Assembly (NCBI RefSeq): GCF_000632225.1
Contig: NZ_JFYV01000056.1
Location: 1 to 64,000, forward strand
From: Sphingomonas sp. RIT328
Lineage (GTDB): Bacteria > Pseudomonadota > Alphaproteobacteria > Sphingomonadales > Sphingomonadaceae
Direction: 5' to 3'
DNA length: 64,000 bases
Below the pieces are notes generated by a model. That model ran no database searches. It was not told the origin of the DNA and saw nothing but the letters and a program-made list of their open reading frames with translations. Positions within the stretch are counted from its first letter, which is position 1. The number at the start of each line of letters is the position of its first letter. The translations under genes were made by a program, and so were the position numbers. Below are positions 8,547 through 17,274 of this stretch, piece by piece.

Positions 8547-10481
8547 CTACACCGTCACCTGTTCGCCCAGTTCGAGCACCTTGCCCGGCGGGATCTTGAG
8601 GAATTCGGTCGGGTCCGCGGCATTGCGCTGCATGAACATGAAGATTCGGTCCTGCCACAGCGGCATGCCGACATCCGCCTCCGGCTTCAGCGTGTTGCGT
8701 CCGATGAAGAAGCTGGTCTTCATCGCCTCCAGGCTGCGCATCTCGGTCTTGCCGCCGACGCCGAGGTCGGCGGGGACGTTGGGCGATTCCATGAAGCCGT
8801 AATTGAGCACGACGATCTCGAAATTGTCGTCGAGCCGTTCGCTCGTCCGGCGATGCTCGGCATCGACCACCGGCCGGTCGGTGGTGCGGATGCTCACCAC
8901 CAGATTGCGCTCGTGCAGCACCTTGTTGTGCTTGAGATTGTGGAGCAGTGCGCCCGGCGCCGAGCGTGGGTTGGCGGTGAGGAACACCGCGGTGCCCGGC
9001 ACGCGCTCGGGCGGCCGCTTGGCGAGCGCGGCGGCGAGGTCGGCGAGCGGGATGCTCTGCCGCGCCTCGAACGCGCGCACGATGCCCTTGCCGCGCACCC
9101 AGGTGTAGATCAGCAGGCCGATCGCCGCCGCGATCACCAGCGGCACCCAGCCGCCCTCGATCACGCGCAGGATGTTGGCGCCGAAGAAGACCAGGTCGAG
9201 GCACAGGAACGGCAGGATCGCCGCCAGCGCCCAGGCCCGCTGCCAATGCCAGACGTGGCGCGCGACGAGATAGCCGAGCAACGTCGTCACCACCATCGTG
9301 CCGGTCACCGCGATGCCATAGGCCGCCGCCATCGCCGACGAGGTCTTGAACTGGATGATCAGCACCAGCACGCCCACCAGCAGCAGCCAGTTGATCGTCG
9401 GCAGATAGATCTGCCCGACGAAATCGGCGGAGGTCTGGCGCAGCTTCATCCGCGGCAGCAGTCCGAGCTGCACCGCCTGCTGGGTGAGCGAGAAGGCGCC
9501 GGTGATCACCGCCTGGCTGGCGATGACGGTGGCGAAGCCGGCGAGCACGATCAGCGCGCCGCGCATCGATTCGGGCGCCATCAGGAAGAACCAGTCCTGG
9601 TTCTGGAACGGCGTGCCCGCCTGCTGCGCCGCCTCGAGATGCGACAGCGCGAACGCCCCCTGCCCCAGATAGTTGAGCATCAAGGCCGGGAAGACGAGGA
9701 ACAGCCAGGCGATGCGGATCGGCTTCTTGCCGAAATGGCCCATGTCGGCGGTCAGCGCCTCCGCCCCGGTGACGGTGAGGAACACCGCGCCGAGCACGAA
9801 CAGCCCGACCGTGCCGTGACTGGCGAGGAAGCGGATGCCATATTGCGGCAGCAGCACGCGGAAGATCGAGGGCTCGTCGGCGATATGCCACAGGCCGAGC
9901 CCGCCGATCGTCAGGAACCACAGGATACACACCGGCCCGAACAGCCGCGCGACGATCGCGGTGCCGCGCCGCTGGATAACGAAGAGCGCGACGAGGATCG
10001 CGATCGTCAGCGCGCGGATCGTCGCTTCGTCGAAGAATTTGGCGGCGCTCGGGATGGTGCGCAGCCCCTCCATCGCCGACAGCACCGACAGCGAGGGCGT
10101 GATGATCGCATCGCCATAGAAGAGCGCCGCGCCCGCCGCACCGAGCACCAGCGCGATCCGGCTGCGCAGGCCGAGCGAGCGCCGCGCCAGCGCCGCCAGC
10201 GCAAGCACGCCGCCTTCGCCGTGATTGTCGGCGCGCATCAGGAACAGGACGTATTTGACGGTGACGATCAGCGTCAGCGTCCACAGCGCGAGACTGAGCA
10301 CGCCGAGAATCTCGCTCGGGTCGATGCCGTCGGCGGCGGATTGCTGCAACGCCTCGCGGAACGCGTAGAGCGGACTGGTCCCGATGTCGCCGAAGACGAC
10401 GCCGATCGCCCCGATGGTCAGCCCGAGCAGCGCAGGATGCGAAGAACGCTCGGCCACGGGTGCTTCGACAGCGTGCGACAT
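8547..10481 (-). CDS. kup: Low-affinity potassium transporter Kup
   Basis: A 644-residue inner-membrane K+ uptake protein of the KUP/HAK family, thought to be a K+/H+ symporter. The N-terminal signature GVVFGDIGTSPLYAFREAL is intact. About 12 hydrophobic segments fill the first 430 residues, followed by a soluble C-terminal domain ending LELGEQVTV. The ATG at 10481 (MSHAVEAPV) was chosen over one 21 bases upstream because the family motif starts about 20 residues later in relatives. It interrupts the lhr-pdeM neighbourhood on the opposite strand and is divergent from pdeM. Confidence 0.94.
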   Translation of the reverse strand: MSHAVEAPVAERSSHPALLGLTIGAIGVVFGDIGTSPLYAFREALQQSAADGIDPSEILGVLSLALWTLTLIVTVKYVLFLMRADNHGEGGVLALAALARRSLGLRSRIALVLGAAGAALFYGDAIITPSLSVLSAMEGLRTIPSAAKFFDEATIRALTIAILVALFVIQRRGTAIVARLFGPVCILWFLTIGGLGLWHIADEPSIFRVLLPQYGIRFLASHGTVGLFVLGAVFLTVTGAEALTADMGHFGKKPIRIAWLFLVFPALMLNYLGQGAFALSHLEAAQQAGTPFQNQDWFFLMAPESMRGALIVLAGFATVIASQAVITGAFSLTQQAVQLGLLPRMKLRQTSADFVGQIYLPTINWLLLVGVLVLIIQFKTSSAMAAAYGIAVTGTMVVTTLLGYLVARHVWHWQRAWALAAILPFLCLDLVFFGANILRVIEGGWVPLVIAAAIGLLIYTWVRGKGIVRAFEARQSIPLADLAAALAKRPPERVPGTAVFLTANPRSAPGALLHNLKHNKVLHERNLVVSIRTTDRPVVDAEHRRTSERLDDNFEIVVLNYGFMESPNVPADLGVGGKTEMRSLEAMKTSFFIGRNTLKPEADVGMPLWQDRIFMFMQRNAADPTEFLKIPPGKVLELGEQVTV

Positions 10482-10618
10482 GCGCGCGACTACCCCCTTC
10501 AATCCCCTTCCGGCGGAAGGACGGCGCGCTTTACGCCGATTGGAGGGACACGCAAGCGGATTTGCATCGGCTGATACAAGGCCTTGATCCCCTGTCCCAT
10601 TACGGGCAAGGCGCGGCG

Positions 10619-11281
10619 ATGGTTCCCTTTTCGTTCGGTGGTCACGCGCTTTACGCCCTGCCCGAGGGCGCCTTGCTGTGGCCGGCGCGGCAGGCGCTGC
10701 TCGTCGCCGACCTGCATTTCGAAAAGGCGAGCTGGTATGCGGCGCGCGGACAGATGCTGCCGCCCTATGATTCGCTGGCGACGCTCGCCGATCTCGGCCG
10801 GCTGGTGCAGGCGACGGGGGCGCGGGAATTGTGGTGCCTCGGCGACAGTTTCCACGACAGCGACGGCTGCGAGCGCCTGCCGCGCGAGGCGCAGCTGCGG
10901 CTGCGCACGCTGACCGGCACGCTGCGCTGGACCTGGATCACCGGCAACCACGATCCCGACATCAAGGACCGCTGCGGCGGCGAGACCGCCGACGAGGTGG
11001 AGGTCGACGGCCTCGTCCTGCGTCACGAGGCCGATCCGCGCGAGCTGCGCCCCGAAGTGTCGGGCCATTTCCACCCCAAGCTGCGGCTCGCGGTGCGCGG
11101 CAAGACGATCGCCCGTCGCTGCTTCGTCGCCACCGAGCGCAAGATCGTCCTGCCCGCCTTCGGCGCGCTGACCGGCGGCCTCGACGTTGACCATCCGGCG
11201 CTGACCAAGGCGGTCGGGCGCGGCGCCGAAGCGCTGGTGCCGGTCGAGCAGCGCCTGCTGCGGTTTCCGATCGCCGCCTGA
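10619..11281 (+). CDS. pdeM: Ligase-associated metallophosphoesterase PdeM
   Basis: A 220-residue calcineurin-like phosphoesterase. Metal ligands appear as ADLHFEK (Asp31, His33), CLGDSFHD, ITGNHDPD and GHFHPK. The family acts as a DNA/RNA endonuclease or phosphodiesterase and is usually encoded beside an ATP-dependent ligase, the MBL exonuclease and the Lhr-core helicase. The start at 10619 (MVPFSFGGHALYALPEG) fits the family; in-frame sequence upstream to 10460 overlaps the divergent kup promoter. Linkage to exonuclease and helicase is preserved within 6 kb despite kup. Confidence 0.88.
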   Translation: MVPFSFGGHALYALPEGALLWPARQALLVADLHFEKASWYAARGQMLPPYDSLATLADLGRLVQATGARELWCLGDSFHDSDGCERLPREAQLRLRTLTGTLRWTWITGNHDPDIKDRCGGETADEVEVDGLVLRHEADPRELRPEVSGHFHPKLRLAVRGKTIARRCFVATERKIVLPAFGALTGGLDVDHPALTKAVGRGAEALVPVEQRLLRFPIAA

Positions 11282-11412
11282 CCACGCCGGTCGCGCCATC
11301 GGCTGAAGTCCACCGTGGGATCGTTCGGGGCGACTTAGAAGTACCAGCATTCCCGAGCAGGCGGGAATTCAGTGACCAAGCAGAACCGCGCTTGCGGCAG
11401 GAAGAACACTGG

Positions 11413-11432
11413 GCTCCCGCCTCCGCGGGAGC
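11413..11432. repeat. Hairpin repeat GCTCCCGC-N4-GCGGGAGC
   Basis: A perfect 8-base stem with loop CTCC, of the type scattered between genes in sphingomonads. It has no following T-run. Its position in the convergent pdeM-msrA gap is typical for such elements. Confidence 0.55.
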
Positions 11433-11469
11433 ACTGGTCATTCAGTTGCGGCTATTATGAAACATGTTG

Positions 11470-11582
11470 GCGCAGAGGCGCAGAGTAAAGGCGCACAGTT
11501 GGCGCGGCCTTATTAGCTCAGTGCCATCGGATGACGCCGGCACCGCGAACGCAACACTTCTGCGTCTTCAGCGCCTCTGCGC
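11470..11582. repeat. 12-base inverted repeat pair
   Basis: GCGCAGAGGCGC at 11470-11481 and its exact complement GCGCCTCTGCGC at 11571-11582 are about 90 bases apart. The flanks stay related beyond the core (CAGAG on one side, CTGCG on the other). It could be a decayed small palindromic element or a dispersed intergenic repeat. Confidence 0.5.
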
Positions 11583-11620
11583 GAACCACCTGGCGCAAGC
11601 GAAAGATCGATGCGCCGCCC

Positions 11621-12274
11621 TTATCGATACAGCGCCGGCAGCCCCGCCTTGAAGGCCGCCACCTTCGGCTTGTCCCAATGGACGATATAGGGGTGGGTCG
11701 GATTGCGGTCGTAGAAATTCTGGTGATAGGCCTCGGCCGGATAGAAGCTGCCCTGTTCGATCCGCGTCACGATCGGTGCGCGGAAGCTCTTCGCCGCGGA
11801 GAGCTGCGTGATATAGGCGCGCGCGACCGCCGCCTGCTGCGGGCTCTGCGGGAAGATCGCCGACCGATAGCTCGGCCCGCTGTCCGGCCCCTGCCGGTTG
11901 AGCTCGGTCGGATCGTGCGCGATGGCGAAATAGACGCGCAGCAGCGTCGCATAGCTGACGACGCGCGGGTCGTAGCTGACCTTGATCGCCTCGGCGTGGC
12001 CGGTGCGTTCGGTCGACACCTGGTCGTAGGTCGCGGTACCCGCGCTGCCGCCGGCATAGCCTGCGGTGACCGAGCGCACGCCCTTCACATGTTCGAACAC
12101 CGCTTCCATGCCCCAGAAGCAGCCGCCGGCGAAGACCGCGGTCTGCGCCCCGGCGCCCGCGGGCACGTCGCGCGCCGCAGCGGGAATCGGCACGACGCGC
12201 TCGGCCTCGGCAAAGCCGGTGGAGGCGAGAACGGCGGCGGCGGCGCCGGCGACCGGCAAGAGGATCTTGAGCAT
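11621..12274 (-). CDS. msrA: Exported peptide-methionine (S)-S-oxide reductase MsrA
   Basis: A 217-residue protein that reduces methionine-S-sulfoxide in proteins. The catalytic motif GGCFWGMEAVF and the downstream GHAEAIKVSYDP are intact. Residues 1-23 form a signal peptide (LLPVAGAAAAVLASTGFAEA), so this copy likely works in the periplasm, unlike cytoplasmic E. coli MsrA. The start at 12274 is chosen because the signal peptide begins there. It lies downstream of the 48-residue small gene on the same strand. Confidence 0.92.
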   Translation of the reverse strand: MLKILLPVAGAAAAVLASTGFAEAERVVPIPAAARDVPAGAGAQTAVFAGGCFWGMEAVFEHVKGVRSVTAGYAGGSAGTATYDQVSTERTGHAEAIKVSYDPRVVSYATLLRVYFAIAHDPTELNRQGPDSGPSYRSAIFPQSPQQAAVARAYITQLSAAKSFRAPIVTRIEQGSFYPAEAYHQNFYDRNPTHPYIVHWDKPKVAAFKAGLPALYR

Positions 12275-12328
12275 ATCAGCTAAATGGGGAGCCGCCCGCC
12301 GCGCGCCAAGGGCGGGGCGCGGCATGGC

Positions 12329-12475
12329 TCAGTGCGCCTGGACGATCGGCGACGCCGCGGCGACCGGCGCGACCGGCTGCGCGCTCGCCGGGTGGAGCGT
12401 GACGACGCCGACCGCACCGATCGCGAAACCGCCGATGAACTGCCAGAAGAACCGGCTCTTGATTACCTTCTGCAT
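12329..12475 (-). CDS. Small 48-residue membrane-anchored or exported protein
   Basis: An ATG at 12475 is preceded by GAAGG 8 bases upstream and opens a 48-codon frame beginning MQKVIKSRFFWQFIGGF. A basic N-terminus is followed by one hydrophobic stretch (about residues 9-24), a helix-breaking segment (HPASAQP) that could be a signal-peptidase site, and an Ala/Pro-rich tail ending VQAH. The good ribosome-binding site and signal-like layout argue it is real. Function is unknown. It is in line with msrA, 54 bases upstream of it, so they may share a transcript. It is not a recognisable family. Confidence 0.55.
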   Translation of the reverse strand: MQKVIKSRFFWQFIGGFAIGAVGVVTLHPASAQPVAPVAAASPIVQAH

Positions 12476-12630
12476 CACGCATGCCTTCGTTGTCGTGCAG
12501 GCGGGTCATAAACCCTGCCCAATCATAGACGCGCAGATCGTGGTTCTGCGCGCCGTTCGCAATGTCGTTTATAGAAACGCTGGATTAACCCGCCGTGGCC
12601 GGTCCGTTCAGCGCAGAGCAGGGTCAGCGC

Positions 12631-13830
12631 TCAGCGCAGATCGGCGCAGGCCTGCTGGATCCGCTCGCAGGCGGTGCGCAGCAGCGTGTCCGAGGTCGCG
12701 TAGCTGATCCGCATCGCCGGCGACAGGCCGAACGCCGCGCCCTGCACCGCCGCCACCTTGGCGTCGTCGAGCAGATAGCCGACGAAATCCTCGTCGCTGT
12801 CGATCCGGCGGCCGTTCGGCGTCGTCTTGCCGATCAGCTCTGCGAACGACGGATAGACGTAGAACGCCCCCTCGGGCCGCGGGCAGTGCATGCCGGGGAT
12901 GGCGTTGAGCATGTCGACCACCAGGTCGCGCCGCCGCTGGAACGCCTGCGCCCGCTCGCGCAGGAAGTCCTGCGGTCCGGTCAGCGCCGCCACCGCCGCC
13001 GCCTGCGCGATCGAACAGGGGTTGCTGGTCGACTGCGACTGGAGCTTGGCGATCGCCTTGATCAGCCACGGGGCGCCGGCGGCGAAGCCGATCCGCCAGC
13101 CGGTCATCGCATAGGCCTTGGAACAGCCGTTCACCGTCAGCGTCCGCTCGTAAAGATCGGGGCAGACCTCGGCGATCGTCGCGAAGCGGAAATCGTCATA
13201 GACGATATGCTCGTACATATCGTCGGCGAAGATCCAGACGTGCGGGTGGCGCGCCAGCACCGCGCCGAGCGCCTTCAGTTCGTCGACGCTGTATGCGGCC
13301 CCGGTCGGGTTGGACGGCGAGTTGAGGATCACCCACTTGGTCCGCTCGGTGATCGCCGCCTCGAGCGCCTCCGGCGACAGCTTGTAATCCTGTTCGGGGC
13401 CCGCCACCGCGAACACCGGCGTGCCGCCGGCGAACTGGACGACGTCGGGATAGCTCACCCAATAGGGCGCCGGGATGACGACCTCGTCGCCGGCATCGAC
13501 CGTCGCGACGATGGCGTTGAACAGCGTATGCTTGCCGCCGACGTTCACCGTCACCTGATCGGTCGTGTAGGTGAGATGGTTGTCGCGCGCGAACTTGGCG
13601 ACGATCGCCTGCTTGAGCTCGATCGTGCCGTCGACATTGGTATATTTGGTCTTGCCGTCGCGGATCGCGGCGATCGCCGCCTCTTTGACGAAATCGGGCG
13701 TGTCGAAGTCCGGCTCGCCCGCGCCGAGGCCGATCACGTCGACGCCGGCCCGCTTCAGCTCGAGCACGCGGCTGGTGATGGCGAGCGTCGGGGACGGGCT
13801 GATGCGGCCGAGGGCGGCGGAGGGCTTCAT
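12631..13830 (-). CDS. aspC: Aspartate aminotransferase (class I PLP enzyme)
   Basis: A 399-residue class I/II aminotransferase, cytoplasmic. It interconverts aspartate and 2-oxoglutarate with oxaloacetate and glutamate. The N-terminus matches the subgroup I-gamma pattern (SPTLAITSRVLEL, GLGAGEPDFDTP), and the PLP lysine is Lys238 in GCSKAYAMTGWR. The start at 13830 (MKPSAALGRISPSPT) fits relatives. Some members also act on prephenate. The pabBC gene on the same strand ends 34 bases upstream. Confidence 0.9.
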   Translation of the reverse strand: MKPSAALGRISPSPTLAITSRVLELKRAGVDVIGLGAGEPDFDTPDFVKEAAIAAIRDGKTKYTNVDGTIELKQAIVAKFARDNHLTYTTDQVTVNVGGKHTLFNAIVATVDAGDEVVIPAPYWVSYPDVVQFAGGTPVFAVAGPEQDYKLSPEALEAAITERTKWVILNSPSNPTGAAYSVDELKALGAVLARHPHVWIFADDMYEHIVYDDFRFATIAEVCPDLYERTLTVNGCSKAYAMTGWRIGFAAGAPWLIKAIAKLQSQSTSNPCSIAQAAAVAALTGPQDFLRERAQAFQRRRDLVVDMLNAIPGMHCPRPEGAFYVYPSFAELIGKTTPNGRRIDSDEDFVGYLLDDAKVAAVQGAAFGLSPAMRISYATSDTLLRTACERIQQACADLR

Positions 13831-13864
13831 GAGTCGGGCCTTGATGGCGGAAAGGACGCGCGGC

Positions 13865-15643
13865 CTATAGCGACAGCGCCGCCCCTTTCGCAATCGCAAC
13901 AACCGCCGGGATCAGCCCGCGCACCGCATTCCCGACAAAAAATGGCGCGGTGAGCGCTTCCGGCGACAGATATCCCTCCCTGGCACGCCCCTTGGCGATC
14001 AGATCGGCGCGCAGCACGCCCGGCAGCAGTCCGAGGTTGAGCGCCGGGGTGACCAATTGCCCGTCCGCCGCGGGGACGAACAGCGAGGTGATGCTGCCCT
14101 CGGTCAGCAGCCCGTCGGGGCGGACGAACACCACCTCGTCGGTTCCCGCCGCGGCCCGCGCGGCATCGTAGAAGCCGCGGTCGCTGGTCTTGTGGCGCAG
14201 CCGGTAATCCTCGACCGCGACCGGCAGCGGCACCAGCGCGACCCGCCACGGCGCGGGCGGCGGCAAGGGCGCCGGCGCGATCTCGATCGCGGTCGCGCCG
14301 CCCTGCGCCAGCACCAGCCGGATCCGCGCCGCGGTGCGCAGCCGGAAGGTCGCCGCCTGCAGGTCGTTGCGCGCGCTGTGCCGATTGAAGCGGAAGCCGA
14401 GCGCCGCAGCGCTCGCGGTGAGCCGGGCGAGATGCGCCTCGAGCAGGACGACGCCCTCGTCGGGATCGAAGGCCATCGTCTCGATCAGGTCGAGCGGCCG
14501 TCGCCCGGCGGTGACGAACGCGCCCTTGGCCACCACCTCCGCCCATTCCTCGTCGGCGCGACTGTCGGCGACGATCCCCGATCCGAGCCCGAGTTCGGCG
14601 ACCTCCGCCTCCTCGGCGATGCTCAAGGTGCGGATCGCCACGTTGAACGCCGCATCGCCATCGGCATCGATTCGCCCGATCGACCCGGTATAGATGCCGC
14701 GCGGCGCAGTCTCGGTGGTGGCGATCACCTCCATGCTGCGCAGCTTGGGCGCGCCGGTGATCGAGCCGCACGGGAACAGCGCGGTGAGCACGTCGACCGC
14801 ATCGAGCCCCCCGGCAAGCTGCGCGGTGACGGTCGAGGTCATCTGATGCACCGTCGGATAGCTTTCGACGGTGAACAGCGCCGGCACCGCGACGCTGCCC
14901 GCGACGGCGACGCGCGACAGATCGTTGCGCATCAGGTCGACGATCATCAGGTTTTCGGCGCGTTGCTTGGCGTCGCCGTGCAGCGTCGCGATCCGCGCCG
15001 CATCGTCGGCAGGCGTATCGCCGCGTGTCGCAGTCCCCTTCATCGGCCGGCAGGTCAGCCTGTCGCCCGCGAGCGTGAAGAAGAGTTCGGGCGACAGCGA
15101 CAGCATATGCCGGTCCCCGGTCGCGATCAGCGCGCCATAGCCCGCCGCCGCGCCGCGCCGCAGCCCGGCATAAAGCGCGAGCGGGTCGCCGGCGATCCTG
15201 ACGTCCGCGCGCAGCGTGACATTGGCCTGATAGAGGTCGCCGGCATGGATCAGCGCCAGCACCTCGGCCAATGTCGCGTCGTACATGGCGCGATCGATGC
15301 GCGGCACGGGCGCCGCCGCCCACGCCGCCTCGGGATCGGGAAGCATGTCCGCCACCGCCGCCGCATCGAGCGCGCGATACGTCTCGAACAGGCCGAACCA
15401 GAGCAGCGGCCCGTCGCCGGCCGGCATCGGCACGGCGCGCGGCATCAGCGCCGCGCCCGCCTCATAGGTGAGATAGCCCGCGGCGTGCAGCCCGCGCCCG
15501 CCCGCCGCACGGATCCGGTCGAGCGCCGTCAGCACCGCCGCCGGGCTGTCGGCTCGGACGATCTCGACCGGGTCCTCGTAGAGCCGCGCCCCCGCCCCGC
15601 CCGCACGGGCATCGTCCAGCAACACAAAGGGGGCGTTCAGCAT
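13865..15643 (-). CDS. pabB: Aminodeoxychorismate synthase I fused to 4-amino-4-deoxychorismate lyase
   Basis: A 592-residue bifunctional folate-pathway enzyme. Residues about 95-345 are a chorismate-binding domain (SLSPELFFTL, GTATRGDTPADD, CGSITGAPKLRSMEVI), making aminodeoxychorismate with a glutamine amidotransferase partner. Residues about 385-592 are a class IV PLP aminotransferase (PabC), releasing pyruvate to give p-aminobenzoate. PabB-PabC fusions are common in alphaproteobacteria. No pabA is visible nearby. Confidence 0.9.
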   Translation of the reverse strand: MLNAPFVLLDDARAGGAGARLYEDPVEIVRADSPAAVLTALDRIRAAGGRGLHAAGYLTYEAGAALMPRAVPMPAGDGPLLWFGLFETYRALDAAAVADMLPDPEAAWAAAPVPRIDRAMYDATLAEVLALIHAGDLYQANVTLRADVRIAGDPLALYAGLRRGAAAGYGALIATGDRHMLSLSPELFFTLAGDRLTCRPMKGTATRGDTPADDAARIATLHGDAKQRAENLMIVDLMRNDLSRVAVAGSVAVPALFTVESYPTVHQMTSTVTAQLAGGLDAVDVLTALFPCGSITGAPKLRSMEVIATTETAPRGIYTGSIGRIDADGDAAFNVAIRTLSIAEEAEVAELGLGSGIVADSRADEEWAEVVAKGAFVTAGRRPLDLIETMAFDPDEGVVLLEAHLARLTASAAALGFRFNRHSARNDLQAATFRLRTAARIRLVLAQGGATAIEIAPAPLPPPAPWRVALVPLPVAVEDYRLRHKTSDRGFYDAARAAAGTDEVVFVRPDGLLTEGSITSLFVPAADGQLVTPALNLGLLPGVLRADLIAKGRAREGYLSPEALTAPFFVGNAVRGLIPAVVAIAKGAALSL

Positions 15644-15723
15644 CCGCTCACAAATGCACGGCCCGCCCCGGTCGGCGCAAGCGGCGATTGCTCCCCTGCC
15701 GCCAGATGCTTATCCCCCGCGAC

Positions 15724-16392
15724 ATGACCGACACACAGTCCACGCCGCTCAAGGCCGTCATCGTCCAGGTGACGCCGTTCCAGCAGAATTGCACGCTGAT
15801 CTGGTGCACCGCGACGATGAAGGCGGCGGTGATCGATCCCGGCGGCGACCTGCCGCGGATCAAGGCGGCGATCGCGCAGACCGGCGTCACCGTCGAGAAG
15901 ATCCTGCTCACCCACGGCCATATCGATCACGCCGGCGAGGCCAAGCCGCTCGCCGACGACCTCGGCGTGCCGATCGAGGGGCCGCATGAGGCGGACCGTT
16001 TTTGGCTGGCGCGGCTCGACGACGACGGCCGCAATTATGGCATGACCGGCGTCGTCTTCGAACCTGATCGCTGGCTGGTCGAGGGCGATACGGTGACGGT
16101 CGGCGACCTGACGCTCGATGTCTATGAGACGCCGGGGCATACGCTCGGCCATGTCATCTTCCATCATGCGCCGTCGAAGTTCGCGCAGGTCGGCGACGTG
16201 CTGTTCCAGGGTTCGGTCGGCCGGTCGGACATGCCCGGCGGCAACCACAAGCAACTGATCGAGACGATCGTCACCAAGCTTTGGCCGCTCGGCGACGATA
16301 CGGCCTTCATCCCCGGTCACGGCAATCCCAGCACCTTCGCACATGAGCGCGCCAATAACATGTTCGTCAGCGACCGCGCGCTCGCCGAATAG
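15724..16392 (+). CDS. MBL-fold hydrolase, glyoxalase II-like
   Basis: A 222-residue metallo-beta-lactamase-fold protein of the YcbL/GloB-like group, probably a thioester (hydroxyacylglutathione-like) hydrolase. The metal motif THGHIDHAGEA is followed by ETPGHTLGH and FIPGHGNPS, giving a full di-metal site. The start at 15724 (MTDTQSTPLKAVIVQVTPF) is preferred over upstream in-frame ATGs because the family begins at this point. It is divergent from pabBC. The substrate is not determined by sequence. Confidence 0.85.
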   Translation: MTDTQSTPLKAVIVQVTPFQQNCTLIWCTATMKAAVIDPGGDLPRIKAAIAQTGVTVEKILLTHGHIDHAGEAKPLADDLGVPIEGPHEADRFWLARLDDDGRNYGMTGVVFEPDRWLVEGDTVTVGDLTLDVYETPGHTLGHVIFHHAPSKFAQVGDVLFQGSVGRSDMPGGNHKQLIETIVTKLWPLGDDTAFIPGHGNPSTFAHERANNMFVSDRALAE

Positions 16393-16500
16393 AGCGAGAT
16401 CAAGACTTGCAGCGGTAACATCATAAGTTGGCCGCGGCGAGGAAACATATTGGCAATATCTCGTTGGCGGCGTGGGATTTCCCCATAAAGGATGCGCCGC

Positions 16501-16881
16501 ATGGCCGTTAAATTTGCCGGAACGATGAACGCGATCAATCGCGGACTGGATAGCACCAAGGCCAATAAGGGCGCCGACATGGTTGAGGATTGGGAAGCCG
16601 CGCTGGCCGATCTCGACACCCCCGGCGCGAAGGGCATCCTGCGCGACCTCGGCTCGCTGCGCAAACAGCTCGAAAAGGATACGCCGGATGCGGATCGCAT
16701 CCATGCCCTGCTCCACCGGCTCGGCGCCGCGACTACCAAGATCGCCGACAAGGCGGACAAGTCGCAGGACAAGCTCAAGTCGCTCGGCGAGGCGCTGACC
16801 GAGGCGGGTGAAGACCAGCCCGACGAGGAAGAAGACACCGCCGCCGCCGCCGCTCCCAAGCGCGCGCGCAAGAAGGCGTAA
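16501..16881 (+). CDS. Small charged helical protein of unknown function
   Basis: A 126-residue highly charged, Ala/Lys/Glu/Asp-rich protein without signal or membrane segments. It looks mostly helical, with an acidic stretch (DQPDEEEDT) and a lysine-rich end (KRARKKA). No recognised domain. The ATG at 16501 has AAGG 9 bases upstream; the alternative ATG at 16492 touches that ribosome site and is less likely. It is followed directly by a strong terminator hairpin, so it appears to be a single-gene unit. Confidence 0.65.
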   Translation: MAVKFAGTMNAINRGLDSTKANKGADMVEDWEAALADLDTPGAKGILRDLGSLRKQLEKDTPDADRIHALLHRLGAATTKIADKADKSQDKLKSLGEALTEAGEDQPDEEEDTAAAAAPKRARKKA

Positions 16882-16891
16882 GACCGGCAGG

Positions 16892-16931
16892 CCCCGTCAT
16901 CCGGACACGATCCGGATGACGGGGTCGATTT
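16892..16931. terminator. Bidirectional intrinsic terminator
   Basis: A perfect 14-base stem (CCCCGTCATCCGGA paired with TCCGGATGACGGGG, loop CACGA at 16906-16910), followed by GATTTT on the plus strand. It separates the plus-strand small protein gene from the 3' end of the minus-strand chemotaxis operon and could serve both. Confidence 0.8.
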
Positions 16932-16947
16932 TCAAAAAGCCGGACCG

Positions 16948-17274
16948 TCACGCCACGTTGCGCGCGTCGATCTCCAGCCCGCGATAATGATGCAGCGCCG
17001 CGAGCAGACTCGTCGCCAGCGATTCGAGCGTGATCGCCGCGACCCGATCCTCCGACGAGGCCGAGGACCGCAGCACGTCCGCCATCGCCAGTTGCGCCTG
17101 GGTGATGCGATCGATCGCCTGCAGGCTGTGCATGTGCGCCCGCAACGTATCGGCATTGGCGGCGAGATCATAGGCGAGATCGCCGAGCACGCCGGTGAGC
17201 GTCGTCAGCTCGTCCGCCAGCGCCTGCGACAGCGCGGGCTCGATCCCGGAGCCGGTGCCGGTTCGGCCGCTCAT
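16948..17274 (-). CDS. Chemotaxis-operon protein with a CheZ-like DxxxQ motif
   Basis: A 108-residue all-helical protein and the last gene of chemotaxis cluster 1. Its start overlaps the stop of the preceding cheB-like gene as ATGA, so it is translationally coupled. The segment LQAIDRITQAQLAMADVL contains Asp55 and Gln59 spaced as in the CheZ active-site pair (DxxxQ). No full CheZ similarity is evident. The function is therefore inferred only: a CheY-P phosphatase or adaptor is possible. No other CheZ was recognised in the window. Confidence 0.6.
   Translation of the reverse strand: MSGRTGTGSGIEPALSQALADELTTLTGVLGDLAYDLAANADTLRAHMHSLQAIDRITQAQLAMADVLRSSASSEDRVAAITLESLATSLLAALHHYRGLEIDARNVA

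Larger units (their letters stand above)
11282..11620. other. Gene-free 339-base interval rich in short palindromes
   Basis: No plausible coding sequence was found. It contains a hairpin at 11349-11368 (ATTCCCG/CGGGAAT), a hairpin at 11413-11432 (GCTCCCGC/GCGGGAGC), and a 12-base inverted pair (GCGCAGAGGCGC at 11470-11481, its complement at 11571-11582). These resemble dispersed sphingomonad intergenic repeats. It lies between convergent pdeM and msrA, so it may end both transcripts. Confidence 0.6.

Noticed and set aside
8397..10574. 725-codon plus-strand open frame opposite kup
   Set aside because: Low-complexity His/Arg/Gln-rich translation, antisense to a complete Kup transporter.
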